Positions 35,699 to 44,882 of a stretch of 64,000 nucleotides of DNA are shown in pieces. A program made the translations under genes and the position numbers. Position 1 is the first letter of the stretch; each line of letters begins with the position of its first letter. This DNA comes from Candidatus Avimonas narfae (GTDB taxonomy: Bacteria > Bacillota > Clostridia > Oscillospirales > Acutalibacteraceae), in contig CAJFNR010000041.1 in assembly GCA_904395335.1 (NCBI GenBank), positions 1 to 64,000 of the forward strand, given 5' to 3'. Below the pieces are notes generated by a model. That model ran no database searches. It was not told the DNA's origin and saw only the letters and a list, made by a program, of their open reading frames with translations.

Positions 35699-35776
35699 TA
35701 TTCTGAGGCCTCCTTATCCTTCCATATCCTACGCCTCCGCCCGCTTCCGAAAGCGGCGGAGCTCCTTCATCCCGTC

Positions 35777-36550
35777 CTATCTCCGCGCGGATGGCGTTCC
35801 GGTAAGCTCCCGCGCCAGCGCGTCGTATGCCTCAGCTCCCTTGGAGCCGCGGTCGTAATAATTGATGGGCTTGCCGAAGCTGGGCGCCTCCGAGAGCCGT
35901 ACGCTGCGGGGGATGGCCGTGGCAAACACCTTCCGGGGAAAAAACTTCTTTACCTCCGCCACCACCTGCTGGGTCAGGTTCAGCCGCCCGTCATACATGG
36001 TCAGCAGCACCCCCTCCAGCTCCAGGGGCGCATTGTACAGCCGCTTGACCTGCCGCACCGTGGTCATCAGCTGGGACAGCCCCTCCAGCGCGTAATATTC
36101 GCACTGGATGGGCACCAGAAACGTATCCGACGCGCACAGGGCATTTAAGGTCAACAGGCCCAGCGACGGCGGGCAGTCGATGAGCAGGTAATCGTAGCTC
36201 TCCCGCAGTGAGGCCAGCGCCGCCTTCAGCCGCTTTTCGCGCCGCTCCAGCTCCACCATCTCGATCTCCGCCCCCGCCAAGCGGATGCCGGAAGGAATCA
36301 GGTCCACATTCCGGTAGGCGGTATGCAGTACCGCCTCCTCCGGCTGAGCGGTACCGATGAACAGCTCGTAAGCGGTTACGGCAATTTTACGCTTGTCGGC
36401 GCCCAGTCCGCTGGTGGCGTTTCCTTGGGGATCAATATCCACCAAAAGGCATTTTTTACCCAGTCCTCCCAAGGCAGAGGTGAGATTCACCGTCGTGGTC
36501 GTCTTGCCGACGCCGCCCTTTTGGTTCACCACCGCCAGTATCTTTCCCAC
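35777..36550 (-). CDS. parA: Chromosome partitioning ATPase ParA (Soj)
   Basis: 257 residues. The deviant Walker A KGGVGKTTTTVNL starts at residue 11; LLVDIDPQGNATSGL and the DYLLIDCPPSLGLLTLNAL switch region follow. ParA binds ATP and DNA and segregates origins with ParB. The frame is open 42 codons upstream, but the GTG at 36550 (MGKILAVVNQ) matches family length and has GGAAAGGCGGG upstream; translation of the extension shows no ParA character. Confidence 0.96.
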   Translation of the reverse strand: MGKILAVVNQKGGVGKTTTTVNLTSALGGLGKKCLLVDIDPQGNATSGLGADKRKIAVTAYELFIGTAQPEEAVLHTAYRNVDLIPSGIRLAGAEIEMVELERREKRLKAALASLRESYDYLLIDCPPSLGLLTLNALCASDTFLVPIQCEYYALEGLSQLMTTVRQVKRLYNAPLELEGVLLTMYDGRLNLTQQVVAEVKKFFPRKVFATAIPRSVRLSEAPSFGKPINYYDRGSKGAEAYDALARELTGTPSARR

Positions 36551-36647
36551 CGCGTGTCCCGCCTTTCCCTTAACACAGATCCTCGCCGGTTCCGTACAAC
36601 ATCGATCCTTACCAGCCGAATTCCCCAGGAAATGGCTGATCTTGTCT

Positions 36648-36676
36648 ATTTTAGCATATGCCGGGACGTTGTACAA
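36648..36676 (-). promoter_or_regulatory. parAB promoter
   Basis: Minus strand: TTGTAC (36671-36676), 17 bases, TAAAAT (36648-36653), about 98 bases before the parA start. Confidence 0.7.
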
Positions 36677-36922
36677 GGGCCGGGAACGCTCTTGCCGCCT
36701 TTTTTGTTTCCTGTCCGGTCAAAAAAACCGGGAAATCCCCCTTTACGCCGTCAATTTTTACCAACACGGAGAGCCGGACGCCTCAGCCCCAGTGCTTTTC
36801 ACTGGGGTTTACCTAAAACATAAAGGGCCTTAGCACAGTATAGCCATATAAGGAAAAGAAATTTTCCCATAGGCATTCCCTCTTCCCATACTCTGCCCCG
36901 TAGCCCATCGTTTTCCGGGTTG
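36677..36922. other. Gene-free stretch between parA promoter and parS
   Basis: No coding frame is supported. It holds a small perfect stem-loop, CCCCAGTG and CACTGGGG around a CTTTT-type loop at 36787-36807, of unknown role. Confidence 0.35.
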
Positions 36923-36938
36923 TGTTTCACGTGAAACG
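36923..36938. promoter_or_regulatory. parS: parS site upstream of parA
   Basis: TGTTTCACGTGAAACG matches the Firmicute ParB-binding consensus TGTTNCACGTGAAACA in all but the last base. Confidence 0.9.
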
Positions 36939-36997
36939 CCCCGTTTGCGCTGTTGAGGTCCTGCTGAATTTTCCCGTGAGATTTTCACGGATTTTCC

Positions 36998-37026
36998 TTT
37001 ACTTTCCCTCCCCCACGCGGTACAAT
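36998..37026 (+). promoter_or_regulatory. Promoter of GH36 gene
   Basis: TTTACT (36998-37003), 17 bases, TACAAT (37021-37026). The following AAAGACAAATG (37032-37042) matches part of the complement of the BlaI-like motif; with only 11 bases shared this is noted, not claimed. Confidence 0.7.
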
Positions 37027-37067
37027 GCGGGAAAGACAAATGCCTGTCAAAGGAGGATGGAATCGTT

Positions 37068-38843
37068 ATGAGTGACTGGCTCAAGCAAGACGGTATCACG
37101 GTATCCAGCGAAATGGACGGCCGTGCGTCCCTATCCCGGATGGCATGCCCGGACCATCACGGCGAAGAGCTGATCTTCACCTTCGATTGGAGTGCGGAGG
37201 ATGCCGCCGCGCTGGACAATCCGGACATTCAGATTGTTTGGCGGGAACCCTTTTGTGATATGCTGTATGCTTGGCAGCCCCTGTGCTGTACGGACAAAAC
37301 CCAGCGCATCACGTGGAATGGGCCGCTTTTCACCAAAACCGCTATCTCAGCTCCGGTTATGGGGTACTATAACGACCGGGACAACAATGTACTCACCTGC
37401 GCCGCCTCGGAACTGAAAAAGGATCTGGGCTGGCTGTTTGCCATCGAAGAGGAAACCGGCGATCTTCGGTGCGGCTTCGTCATTCCACTGCTGCCCTTCG
37501 GCCCGGTCCATCACTATACTCTGCGGGTGCTGCTGATCCGGGAACCCCTCCCTTTCCATAAGGCACTGGACCAGGTCCGCTGCTGGTGGGAGGATACCTG
37601 CGATGTCCATCCCGCCGCCGTGCCGAAGGCGGCCCGGGAACCGATGTATTCCACCTGGTACGACTTCCATCAGGTGTTATCCGACAAGGAACTGGAGGAG
37701 GAATGCCGCCGCGGCGCCGAAATCGGGCTACGCAGCATCATCGTGGACGACGGATGGCAGACAGAGGACACCGGCCGGGGTTATGGCTTCTGCGGCGACT
37801 GGGAAATCGCCAAGTCCAAATTTCCCGACATGAAAGCCCATGTCGCCCGGATCCACGCTCTGGGAATGAAATATTTGATCTGGTATACCGTCCCCTTTAT
37901 CGGAATCCACGCCAAAAACCGCGCCCGGTTTGAGGACAAATTCCTGTGTATGGACGGCACCAACGGGGTGTTGGATCCCCGCTACCCTGAGGTGAGGGAA
38001 TTTCTGAAAAACACCTATCTCACGGCTCTCAAGGAGTGGGATCTGGACGGGTTCAAGCTGGACTTTATCGACTGGTTCTCCGTACGGGGCCGCGCCGAGC
38101 AGAAGCCGGGAATGGATTTCCTCTGTGTGCAAGACGCCCTGGATTTCATGATGAAGGACATCCTCGCCACCCTGCGGTCGGTGAAACCGGATATCCTCAT
38201 TGAATTCCGTCAGGCGTATATCGGCCCCAACATGCGCCAGTACGGCAACATGTTCCGGGTGGGTGACTGCCCCAACAACTTTGTTAAAAACCGTGTGGGC
38301 ATTACCGATCTGCGGATGCTCAGCGGTCAGAGCGCGGTCCATTCCGACATGCTCATGTGGCATCCTGAGGAATCGCCTGAAAACTGTGCCATCCAGATGG
38401 AAAACGTTATCTTCGGCGTGTTACAGCTGTCCGTTCGTCTGGACCAACAGAGCCCGGAGCAGCTGGAACTGATCCGCTTCTGGATTGATTTCATGGAGAA
38501 GAACCGGCATATTCTGCTGGATACGCCGCTGATCCCGGAAAATCCCCAGTTCCTCTATCCTGTCCTAAGGGCGGAGGATGGCCGCCGCACCATTATTGGG
38601 CGGTATGCCACCACCGCTTCCATCGCCCTGGACGCCTCCCGCTTCGACGACGTTACCCTTGTCAACGCCACCAAGCAGGAGGAAACCGTGCTGCGTTTCA
38701 CCGCGGGAGAGGGCCGGTATGACGTGGAACTACTGGATTACCGCGGCCGTACAGTAGGACATACCCATGTGGAAGCAAAAGCGGACGGAACTGCGCTAAT
38801 TCGCATTCCCGCCGCCGGCCTGGCTGTCTTTCACCGGGGCTGA
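37068..38843 (+). CDS. GH36-type alpha-galactosidase-like glycoside hydrolase
   Basis: 591 residues, no signal peptide, so cytoplasmic. The central (beta/alpha)8 barrel shows SIIVDDGWQ at 223-231, GMKYLIWYTVPFIG, DPRYPEV, and the nucleophile region DGFKLDFIDWF with Asp332. The acid/base is probably Asp400 in RVGDCPNN. These fit GH36 retaining alpha-galactosidases, though GH36 also includes other alpha-glycosidases. The N-terminal beta-sandwich spans about 1-180. GGAGGA lies before the ATG. It is a plus-strand gene placed between parA and noc, against the local minus-strand bias; no sugar transporter is adjacent. Confidence 0.8.
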   Translation: MSDWLKQDGITVSSEMDGRASLSRMACPDHHGEELIFTFDWSAEDAAALDNPDIQIVWREPFCDMLYAWQPLCCTDKTQRITWNGPLFTKTAISAPVMGYYNDRDNNVLTCAASELKKDLGWLFAIEEETGDLRCGFVIPLLPFGPVHHYTLRVLLIREPLPFHKALDQVRCWWEDTCDVHPAAVPKAAREPMYSTWYDFHQVLSDKELEEECRRGAEIGLRSIIVDDGWQTEDTGRGYGFCGDWEIAKSKFPDMKAHVARIHALGMKYLIWYTVPFIGIHAKNRARFEDKFLCMDGTNGVLDPRYPEVREFLKNTYLTALKEWDLDGFKLDFIDWFSVRGRAEQKPGMDFLCVQDALDFMMKDILATLRSVKPDILIEFRQAYIGPNMRQYGNMFRVGDCPNNFVKNRVGITDLRMLSGQSAVHSDMLMWHPEESPENCAIQMENVIFGVLQLSVRLDQQSPEQLELIRFWIDFMEKNRHILLDTPLIPENPQFLYPVLRAEDGRRTIIGRYATTASIALDASRFDDVTLVNATKQEETVLRFTAGEGRYDVELLDYRGRTVGHTHVEAKADGTALIRIPAAGLAVFHRG

Positions 38844-38864
38844 ACCGTCATTCGCCCATGGGTA

Positions 38865-38901
38865 CAGAAAGCAGGAGAACGTAGGGTTCTCCTGCTTTCT
38901 G
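38865..38901 (+). terminator. Terminator of GH36 gene
   Basis: A perfect 16-base stem, CAGAAAGCAGGAGAAC with its complement, and a 5-base loop. The following run is only CTTTG, so termination is likely but not textbook. Confidence 0.75.
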
Positions 38902-39056
38902 CTTTGCGTATGGATCCGGGAATGCCTTTTTGGTAGCAAATGAGGCAAAACACGGACTTTTCCTTCCGTCTTTCTGCCCGGGGGCCTGCCCTGCCCCATT
39001 TTTCCGGGATACCGGCGATCATTGTATCCATCATCCACAATTTAAGGAGATCAAAA

Positions 39057-39569
39057 ATGATTGTGTTAATTACCGGCGCCTCTCATACGGGAAAAACCGT
39101 TCTGGCCCAAAAGCTGATGGAACGCTACCACTATCCCTACCTGTCCCTCGACTTGTTGAAAATGGGGCTCATCCGAAGCGGAAACACAAAATTGACCCCT
39201 GAAGACGATGAGGAACTGGTCGATTATCTCTGGCCCATTGTCCGGGAAATCATCAAAACGGCCATTGAAAACCATCAGAACCTTATCGTAGAGGGCTGTT
39301 ATATCCCCTTTGACTGGAAAGCCGGCTTTAATCCGTCATATGTCAAAGAAATCCGTTACTATTGCCTTGTGATGACAGAAGCCTATATCAACCGCCGCTT
39401 TGACGATATCCGGAAATATGCCAATGCCATAGAAACCCGCTTGGATGATTCCTGCTGCACCCTCTCTTCCGTCCTGGCAGACAACGCGCGGTACCAGGAA
39501 GGGTGCGAAAGATATCGCTGCCCGTATATATTGATTGAAGACGAATACCAGGTGGATATCAACCTCTAA
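39057..39569 (+). CDS. Small P-loop kinase (2-phosphoglycerate/adenylate kinase-like)
   Basis: 170 residues. The N-terminal P-loop GASHTGKT (7-14) follows MIVLIT, and a Walker B-like strand is seen in NLIVEGCYIPFDW. The protein looks like the small AAA-type nucleoside or small-molecule kinases found in many Firmicutes; the substrate is unknown. ATG at 39057 has AAGGAG 9 bases upstream; a longer frame lacks a ribosome site. Converges on noc. Confidence 0.65.
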   Translation: MIVLITGASHTGKTVLAQKLMERYHYPYLSLDLLKMGLIRSGNTKLTPEDDEELVDYLWPIVREIIKTAIENHQNLIVEGCYIPFDWKAGFNPSYVKEIRYYCLVMTEAYINRRFDDIRKYANAIETRLDDSCCTLSSVLADNARYQEGCERYRCPYILIEDEYQVDINL

Positions 39570-39669
39570 AAATGGGCCGCCCGTTGACAGACAGGCCGTT
39601 GGGCAGACGGTTCGGCGCGGGAAAACCGGTATCTGTGCATTTTCTATCTGTTTTAAAGGGGAAAGCCTG

Positions 39670-39709
39670 CTGGTTTTCCACATCTGTGCCCTTTTTGGTG
39701 GAAAACCAG
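39670..39709. repeat. Inverted repeat at the noc 3' end with DnaA-box-like arms
   Basis: CTGGTTTTCCAC (39670-39681) and GTGGAAAACCAG (39698-39709) are perfect inverted repeats abutting the noc stop codon. The left arm continues to TTTTCCACA, a relaxed DnaA box. No T-run follows on either strand, so it is an imperfect terminator at best. Confidence 0.5.
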
Positions 39710-40561
39710 TCAAGCGGTGTGAATCGTCAGTGGACGGTTCCCCTTGCTCTGGGGCTGTTTGGGTATACGCACCACATACTGTATGTATTCCTCCGTTTCC
39801 TCCTTCTGGGCCGTGGCGGCCACCCCGGACCGACGCATGGTATCCACGGCGTGATTGACCGTATTGAGGAACAGCCGGATGTCCCGAATCAGCGGCGTGG
39901 TCTTTTTTCTCCTTTTCCCCGCCTTCTCCGGTTCTCCCAACAGCATTTTTTCCACCAAACGCTCCGTCTCCGCCACGGTCAGCTGCTGGCCCGCCGCCTG
40001 CCACAGCACTGCCTCCCGGCTGCCCTCGTCAGGAAGGCGCAGCAGAGCCCGGGCATGTCGCTCCGTCAGCCCGGCGGCCAGAATCCGCTCCCGTTGTTCC
40101 TCCGACAGACGCAGCAGGCGCAGCTTGTTGGCCACTGCTGATTGGGAGCAGCCCAGCCTGGCAGCCGCCTCCTCCTGTGTTAGCCCATAGACTTCGATCA
40201 GCCGGGCATATCCCTCCGCCTCCTCAAAGCAATTCATATCCTCCCGCTGCAAATTTTCCAGCAACGCCAGCAGCGCGGCTTTTTCTCCCCGGGCCTCCAC
40301 GGCGATACAGGGGATCTCTTTCAGACCCGCCATTTTCGCTGCCCGCCAGCGACGTTCCCCCGCCACCAGCATAGGACGGTTGCCCCTTAAGGTTACTGTC
40401 ACCGGCTGCAGCATCCCATTCTCTTTCAGGCTCTGCGCCAGCTCCCGCAGCTTTTCCCTGTCGAAATTTTTCCGCGGCTGATCTGGGTTGGGCCGGATTT
40501 CCTCCACCGGGATCATCAGGATTTTTCCTCCGTTTTTGTACCGTGGTCCGCTGCCAAACAT
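39710..40561 (-). CDS. noc: ParB-like nucleoid occlusion protein Noc
   Basis: 283 residues. ParB-family N-domain: IPVEEIRPNPDQPRKNFDRE, MLVAGERRWRAAKMAGLKEI and ENLQREDMNCFEEAEGYARL; HTH in LTQEEAAARLGCSQSAVANK. The gene lies after mnmG-rsmG, the classical noc locus, and is distinct from parB 4 kb away. Noc binds dispersed sites and blocks Z-ring assembly over the nucleoid. The ATG at 40561 has GGAAAGGACG upstream and gives the expected short N-terminal extension before the ParB domain. Confidence 0.85.
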   Translation of the reverse strand: MFGSGPRYKNGGKILMIPVEEIRPNPDQPRKNFDREKLRELAQSLKENGMLQPVTVTLRGNRPMLVAGERRWRAAKMAGLKEIPCIAVEARGEKAALLALLENLQREDMNCFEEAEGYARLIEVYGLTQEEAAARLGCSQSAVANKLRLLRLSEEQRERILAAGLTERHARALLRLPDEGSREAVLWQAAGQQLTVAETERLVEKMLLGEPEKAGKRRKKTTPLIRDIRLFLNTVNHAVDTMRRSGVAATAQKEETEEYIQYVVRIPKQPQSKGNRPLTIHTA

Positions 40562-40606
40562 ATCGCTTCACGTCCTTTCCGTCCGACATCTCCCCGGGAG
40601 GGACAG

Positions 40607-40650
40607 AAAAAGCCCTCCGCCGGGATATTTCCTGTACAGAGGGCTTTTTT
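40607..40650 (-). terminator. Terminator between rsmG and noc
   Basis: AAAAAGCCCTC pairs with GAGGGCTTTTT, T-run on both strands. It ends the mnmG-rsmG transcript and separates noc. Confidence 0.85.
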
Positions 40651-40796
40651 GTCGCCGTCAATGTCACCGTCCGGCGAAAAAAGCGCTTTGGACCGGTATT
40701 TTTGCCAAGCTTCAGAACGCTTTTGCCCTCTCCTGCTGTCAGCATAGCACGGAAGGGGCGGCTTTTTTGTCAGTGCGCGCCGTCGTTTTACGTCTT

Positions 40797-41522
40797 TTAC
40801 AGCGGCTGTTTGGCAATTTTCGCCGCCTGCCGCGGAAATCGGTCGGGAGTGGGCGAGATCTTTTGAATCCGCAGGATTTTCCGTTCCGCCGCTTCCCCCT
40901 CCACAGGCGGCAGCTGCCATTCGTCGATACCGGACAGCTTGCCTCCCAGCACTTTTATGGCGGAGGCCGCTTCCTGGGCCTCCCGTTCCCCATCCGGCCC
41001 CTTCATAGCCAGAAAGACGCCGCCGGGTACGACCAGCGGGAGACAATATTCGCACAGCGCGGGCAGTGCCGCCACCGCCCGTGCTGTGGCCACGTTGTAT
41101 TTTTCGCGGTGGGCTTTCTGTCGGCCGGCCTCCTCGGCACGGGCATGGACACACCGGGCCTCGAGGCCCAAAGCACGGCAAACCGCCTCCAAAAAAACCA
41201 GCCGCTTGTTCAGGCTGTCCAGCAGGGTCAACTCCAGCTCCTCCCGCATCACAGCCAAGGGGATTCCCGGGAACCCGGCCCCGGTCCCCACATCGATCAG
41301 GCGAACCTTTTCCCCCGCAGCGGGCAGTGACCGCAGCACGGTCAGACTGTCCATCAGATGCTTCACCAGAACCCCCTCCGGATCCGTGATGGCGGTAAGA
41401 TTCATTTTTTCGTTCCACTCCACCAGCAGCTGTGCATAACGATCCAGCTGATCCGCCTGTCTGCCGGTGATTTCCAGGTTGTTTTCCTCTCCCCAAGCGA
41501 CAAGCCTGTCCCGGTCAATCAT
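40797..41522 (-). CDS. rsmG: 16S rRNA (guanine527-N7)-methyltransferase RsmG
   Basis: 241 residues. SAM fold with DVGTGAGFPGIPLAVMREEL (motif I and its Gly-rich loop), VHARAEEAG, and ATARAVAALPALCEYCLPLV. Methylates G527 of 16S rRNA. Its ATG overlaps the mnmG stop by 8 bases, the conserved mnmG-rsmG coupling. The length is standard. Confidence 0.96.
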   Translation of the reverse strand: MIDRDRLVAWGEENNLEITGRQADQLDRYAQLLVEWNEKMNLTAITDPEGVLVKHLMDSLTVLRSLPAAGEKVRLIDVGTGAGFPGIPLAVMREELELTLLDSLNKRLVFLEAVCRALGLEARCVHARAEEAGRQKAHREKYNVATARAVAALPALCEYCLPLVVPGGVFLAMKGPDGEREAQEAASAIKVLGGKLSGIDEWQLPPVEGEAAERKILRIQKISPTPDRFPRQAAKIAKQPL

Positions 41523-43425
41523 GCCGCCCCTCCTCTTTCCCTGTATTGTTCGGTGTGTTGGCCTGCCGCTGACACAGCCAGATAATCAGCACAGACACGT
41601 CGGCAGGGCTGACCCCGCTGATGCGGGAGGCCTGTCCGATGCTACGGGGCCTCACCCTATTCAGCTTTTCCCTGGCCTCCATGCGCAGCCCCTCGATCCG
41701 TAGATAATCCGCGTCCTCCGGCAGCAACCGGTTTTCCAAGCGGCGCATTTCCTCCACCGCTGCCTGCTGACGGCGCAGATATCCCTCGTATTTCAGCTCC
41801 ACTTCCACCTGCTCCTGCACAAAGGGCGGCAATTCCGGCCGCGCCGGATCCACCGGTTCCAGCGCTTCATAATCCAGCTGAGGCCGCTTGAGCAGTTCCT
41901 CCATTCGCACGCCGCTGCTTACCGGCGTTGTTCCACGTGAAACAAGTAGGGTGTTCAACTTATTATCCGGTGGCAGTACGGTTTCCCTCAGACGGCGCAG
42001 CTCTGTCGCCTTTGCCTCTCGTCGGAGGCAAAAATGATCCCAGCGCCTGTCGTCCACCAGCCCCACCCGGCGTCCCAGGGGAGTAAGGCGTTCCTCAGCG
42101 TTGTCCTGGCGCAGCAGCAGCCGGTATTCCGATCGGGAAGTCATCATACGGTAAGGATCGGAGCAGCCTTTCGTCACCAAATCGTCTATCAGTGTCCCAA
42201 CATAGCTCGACGCCCGGTCCAGCAGAAACGGTTCCTCCCCTTTTATCTTCAGCGCTGCATTGATGCCGGCCACCAGCCCCTGGGCGGCGGCCTCCTCATA
42301 TCCGGAGCTGCCGTTGAACTGCCCTGCTCCATACAGACCGGGAATGCGCAAAAATTCCAGAGTGGCGTCCAGCTGAAGCGGATCGCAGCAATCGTATTCG
42401 ATGGCGTAGGCTGGCCGCATGACCTGAACGTGCTGAAGACCGGGAATGGTGTGAAGAAATGCCAGCTGTACATCCAGCGGCAGCGAGGAGGACAGACCCT
42501 GCAGATACATTTCCTCCGTATTCCTGCCGCAGGGTTCAATAAACACCTGATGCCGCTCCTTGTCCGCAAAACGCACAATCTTGTCCTCGATGCTGGGACA
42601 GTACCGGGGGCCTACGCCCTCGATTTTCCCGCCGTAAAGGGGGGAGCGGTGGAGGTTGTCCAGGATCACCCGCTTGGTTTCCTCATTGGTCCAGGTGATG
42701 TGACAGTCGGTGAGGTTGTGCAGGGGGTGATCCGTCTCATAGGAAAAGGGAATCACCGGATCCTCCCCCGGCTGGCATTCCAGGCCGTCAAACTCGATGC
42801 TGGAACGCAGCACCCGGGCGGGGGTGCCGGTTTTGAAGCGGCGCAGCTCAATTCCCAGGGCCGCTAAAGAAGCGCTGAGATCGTCGGCAGCAAACATGCC
42901 GTCCGGGCCACCATGGTAGCTCACATCCCCCACAAAGATTTTTCCTTGCAGGAAGGTTCCGGTGGCCAAGATCACGGCTCGGGCTCGGTACTGGGATTCC
43001 AGGCGGGTAGTCAGCCGCCAGCCGCTGTCCTCCCGTGTCAGGGCTGTAACCTCCCCCTGGTGCAAATGAAGGCCGGGAGTTTGTTCCAAAACATGCTTCA
43101 TACGGCCGGAATAGGCCCGGCGGTCGATCTGGGCCCGCAGGGAATGCACTGCCGGCCCTTTTCCCCGATTGAGCATCCGAGACTGCAGCATGGTTTCGTC
43201 CGCTGCACGCCCCATTTCGCCCCCCAGGGCGTCGATCTCCCGTACCAGATGCCCCTTGGCCGTCCCCCCGATGCAGGGATTGCAGGGCATGTTGCCGATC
43301 CAGTCCAGATTCAATGTGAACACCGCTGTAGAACAGCCCAGGCGGGCGGCCGCCAGCGCCGCCTCGATGCCCGCGTGTCCCGCTCCGATGACCGCCACGT
43401 CGTATTCCCCGGCCAAAAATTTCAT
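41515..43425 (-). CDS. mnmG: tRNA uridine-5-carboxymethylaminomethyl enzyme MnmG (GidA)
   Basis: 636 residues. With MnmE, modifies U34 of several tRNAs. FAD-binding GAGHAG at 14-19, then NPCIGGTAKGHLVREIDALG, LATGTFLQGKIFVG, and TSRSEYRLLLRQDNAEERLT. The upstream frame is open for 52 more codons; the ATG at 43425 starts the family-conserved MKFLAGEYDVAVIG. Its partner mnmE is not adjacent but 16 kb upstream near dnaA. A perfect parS lies within this gene. Confidence 0.97.
   Translation of the reverse strand: MKFLAGEYDVAVIGAGHAGIEAALAAARLGCSTAVFTLNLDWIGNMPCNPCIGGTAKGHLVREIDALGGEMGRAADETMLQSRMLNRGKGPAVHSLRAQIDRRAYSGRMKHVLEQTPGLHLHQGEVTALTREDSGWRLTTRLESQYRARAVILATGTFLQGKIFVGDVSYHGGPDGMFAADDLSASLAALGIELRRFKTGTPARVLRSSIEFDGLECQPGEDPVIPFSYETDHPLHNLTDCHITWTNEETKRVILDNLHRSPLYGGKIEGVGPRYCPSIEDKIVRFADKERHQVFIEPCGRNTEEMYLQGLSSSLPLDVQLAFLHTIPGLQHVQVMRPAYAIEYDCCDPLQLDATLEFLRIPGLYGAGQFNGSSGYEEAAAQGLVAGINAALKIKGEEPFLLDRASSYVGTLIDDLVTKGCSDPYRMMTSRSEYRLLLRQDNAEERLTPLGRRVGLVDDRRWDHFCLRREAKATELRRLRETVLPPDNKLNTLLVSRGTTPVSSGVRMEELLKRPQLDYEALEPVDPARPELPPFVQEQVEVELKYEGYLRRQQAAVEEMRRLENRLLPEDADYLRIEGLRMEAREKLNRVRPRSIGQASRISGVSPADVSVLIIWLCQRQANTPNNTGKEEGRHD
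41929..41944. promoter_or_regulatory. parS: parS site inside mnmG
   Basis: TGTTCCACGTGAAACA is an exact match to the Bacillus consensus TGTTNCACGTGAAACA. It lies within the mnmG reading frame, 5 kb from the other good parS. Confidence 0.92.
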
Positions 43426-43520
43426 ATCACTCGCCCCTAGATTTTTCGCAGGATTCCGTGCCGGCCTTCCCCATCTATCCCACGGCGGCACGTATTTGTT
43501 CCAATAGTCTATCATATACG

Positions 43521-43555
43521 AAATTCCCGCCGGAGGGAAGTCCCGGCGGGAATTT
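43521..43555. terminator. Bidirectional stem-loop between XRE gene and mnmG
   Basis: AAATTCCCGCCGG pairs perfectly with CCGGCGGGAATTT around a 9-base loop; T-runs on both strands. The rest of 43426-43686 is without a supported feature. Confidence 0.75.
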
Positions 43556-43686
43556 TTATAATGCGTTTTTCCTTTGTCCATTCGCAGAACCGGAAAATTC
43601 TTTTTGGATTTACTTACATTGAATGTATGTACCGTTTATTTATAGCAATGGAAACGGCTCATCTTCCATCCCTCCGTTTCGCTCGT

Positions 43687-44775
43687 TTAATCCTCCTCTC
43701 GGGCGACTTCTTCCAGTTTCGTTTTGATCTTTTGGAAAACCTCAGTTTCCCTCACAAAGTCAAAACAACCGTTGTCCATTCCGTTTAACAGGCGCATGGA
43801 CTCATTTTCCGTGTAGTCCTTGACCCATTCGCTGGAAGAATACGTCAGATGGTCCACCATAAACGCCGTGTACTTCCGCACAGGGTTCCTGTCCGCCTCC
43901 ATCGTGTCATAGACGATCGTATTCTCCGCGGCATCCGCCAGCAGGCGCAGAGTCTGCTCCTCATCCTGTGCCTTAGCATACAGTTTTGCCAATCGGAGGC
44001 TCCACATTGCTACCCGGGTATGATAAAAGCCGTAATTACCATCCTGGAAAAGCAGGGCGTAAAGCTGTAGCACAAACATACAGGCCTTGATTTGTTCATT
44101 GTCGTTATATAGGCCTTTTCCCAACATCACAGAAACATTGCCCGCCGCCAGTTCAAACAGGCTCTCTAGATTTCTCTGACAGTAGGCGACCGCTTCCTCT
44201 CCCTCCAGCAGGAACTTCGTCATCTCGTTCTGACAGGTGTGATAGTCTGCCGCCATCTTAGCGTATTCCTTGGCTTCCTCGATCTTTCCCATCGCCTGAC
44301 AGGAATAGACCGCGCATTGGATCGCTCCATTGCGTAAATCAGAATAGGAGGCTTTTTTTAGGAGCCGCCGCGCATAGGACAGTATCTCCTCCGCATGCCT
44401 CTTCTCATCCTCCGCCATCAGGGCGTACATCCGTTGGTACATCACCTCCGTTTCATTGGGAAATTCTCTCTGTGCCTTTCGCCAAAAGGCCACTAGAGCG
44501 GCATTTTTCCCTTGATTGAAAAGAAGGCGGCCGGTTTCCTGATAGTTTCTAATCTTCTCCTGCTTCCGCTGCTCATCAACCCCCAGCAGCTGATCCACCG
44601 TCACATCATAGAAAGCGGCGATACCCGGAAGCAGCGCAATATCCGGGCATCCTTCCCGCCTCTCCCACTTGGAAACGGCCTGCACAGACACTCCCAAATG
44701 AGCGGCCAGCTCGTCCTGGGTATTTCCCCTTTCACGGCGCAGCTTTTTCAGCTGTTCATGGATAGAAATCTCCAT
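43687..44775 (-). CDS. XRE-family regulator with TPR-like C-terminal domain
   Basis: 362 residues. Residues 7-62 form an XRE helix-turn-helix (LRRERGNTQDELAAHLGVSV, QAVSKWERREGCPDIALLPG), followed by about 290 residues of helical repeats rich in Ala, Tyr and Glu, as in peptide- or partner-sensing XRE-TPR regulators. The target is unknown. It stands alone between gyrA and mnmG. Its promoter overlaps one of two related 17-bp dyads, which suggests autoregulation. Confidence 0.85.
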   Translation of the reverse strand: MEISIHEQLKKLRRERGNTQDELAAHLGVSVQAVSKWERREGCPDIALLPGIAAFYDVTVDQLLGVDEQRKQEKIRNYQETGRLLFNQGKNAALVAFWRKAQREFPNETEVMYQRMYALMAEDEKRHAEEILSYARRLLKKASYSDLRNGAIQCAVYSCQAMGKIEEAKEYAKMAADYHTCQNEMTKFLLEGEEAVAYCQRNLESLFELAAGNVSVMLGKGLYNDNEQIKACMFVLQLYALLFQDGNYGFYHTRVAMWSLRLAKLYAKAQDEEQTLRLLADAAENTIVYDTMEADRNPVRKYTAFMVDHLTYSSSEWVKDYTENESMRLLNGMDNGCFDFVRETEVFQKIKTKLEEVAREED

Positions 44776-44823
44776 TTTTACTCTCTCGCTTTCCGAAAAG
44801 TAACAAGCGCCTGTTCTTCTTTC

Positions 44824-44852
44824 AGTATAAATAAGCGACGCCCTCCTTGCAA
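44824..44852 (-). promoter_or_regulatory. Promoter of XRE-TPR gene
   Basis: Minus strand TTGCAA (44847-44852), 17 bases, TATACT (44824-44829). The -35 box touches operator 1. Confidence 0.75.
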
Positions 44853-44868
44853 TAACCGCTTCGGTTAT
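44852..44868 (-). promoter_or_regulatory. Operator-like dyad 1
   Basis: ATAACCGCTTCGGTTAT, an inverted repeat with one central base, abutting the -35 box of the XRE-TPR promoter. Confidence 0.6.
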
Positions 44869-44882
44869 GTTCCGTCAATAAA

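Noticed and set aside
41265..41285. GGATTCCCGGGAACCC in rsmG as a Noc-binding site
   Set aside because: Lacks the AT flanks of the consensus and is in GC-rich coding DNA where such palindromes arise by chance.
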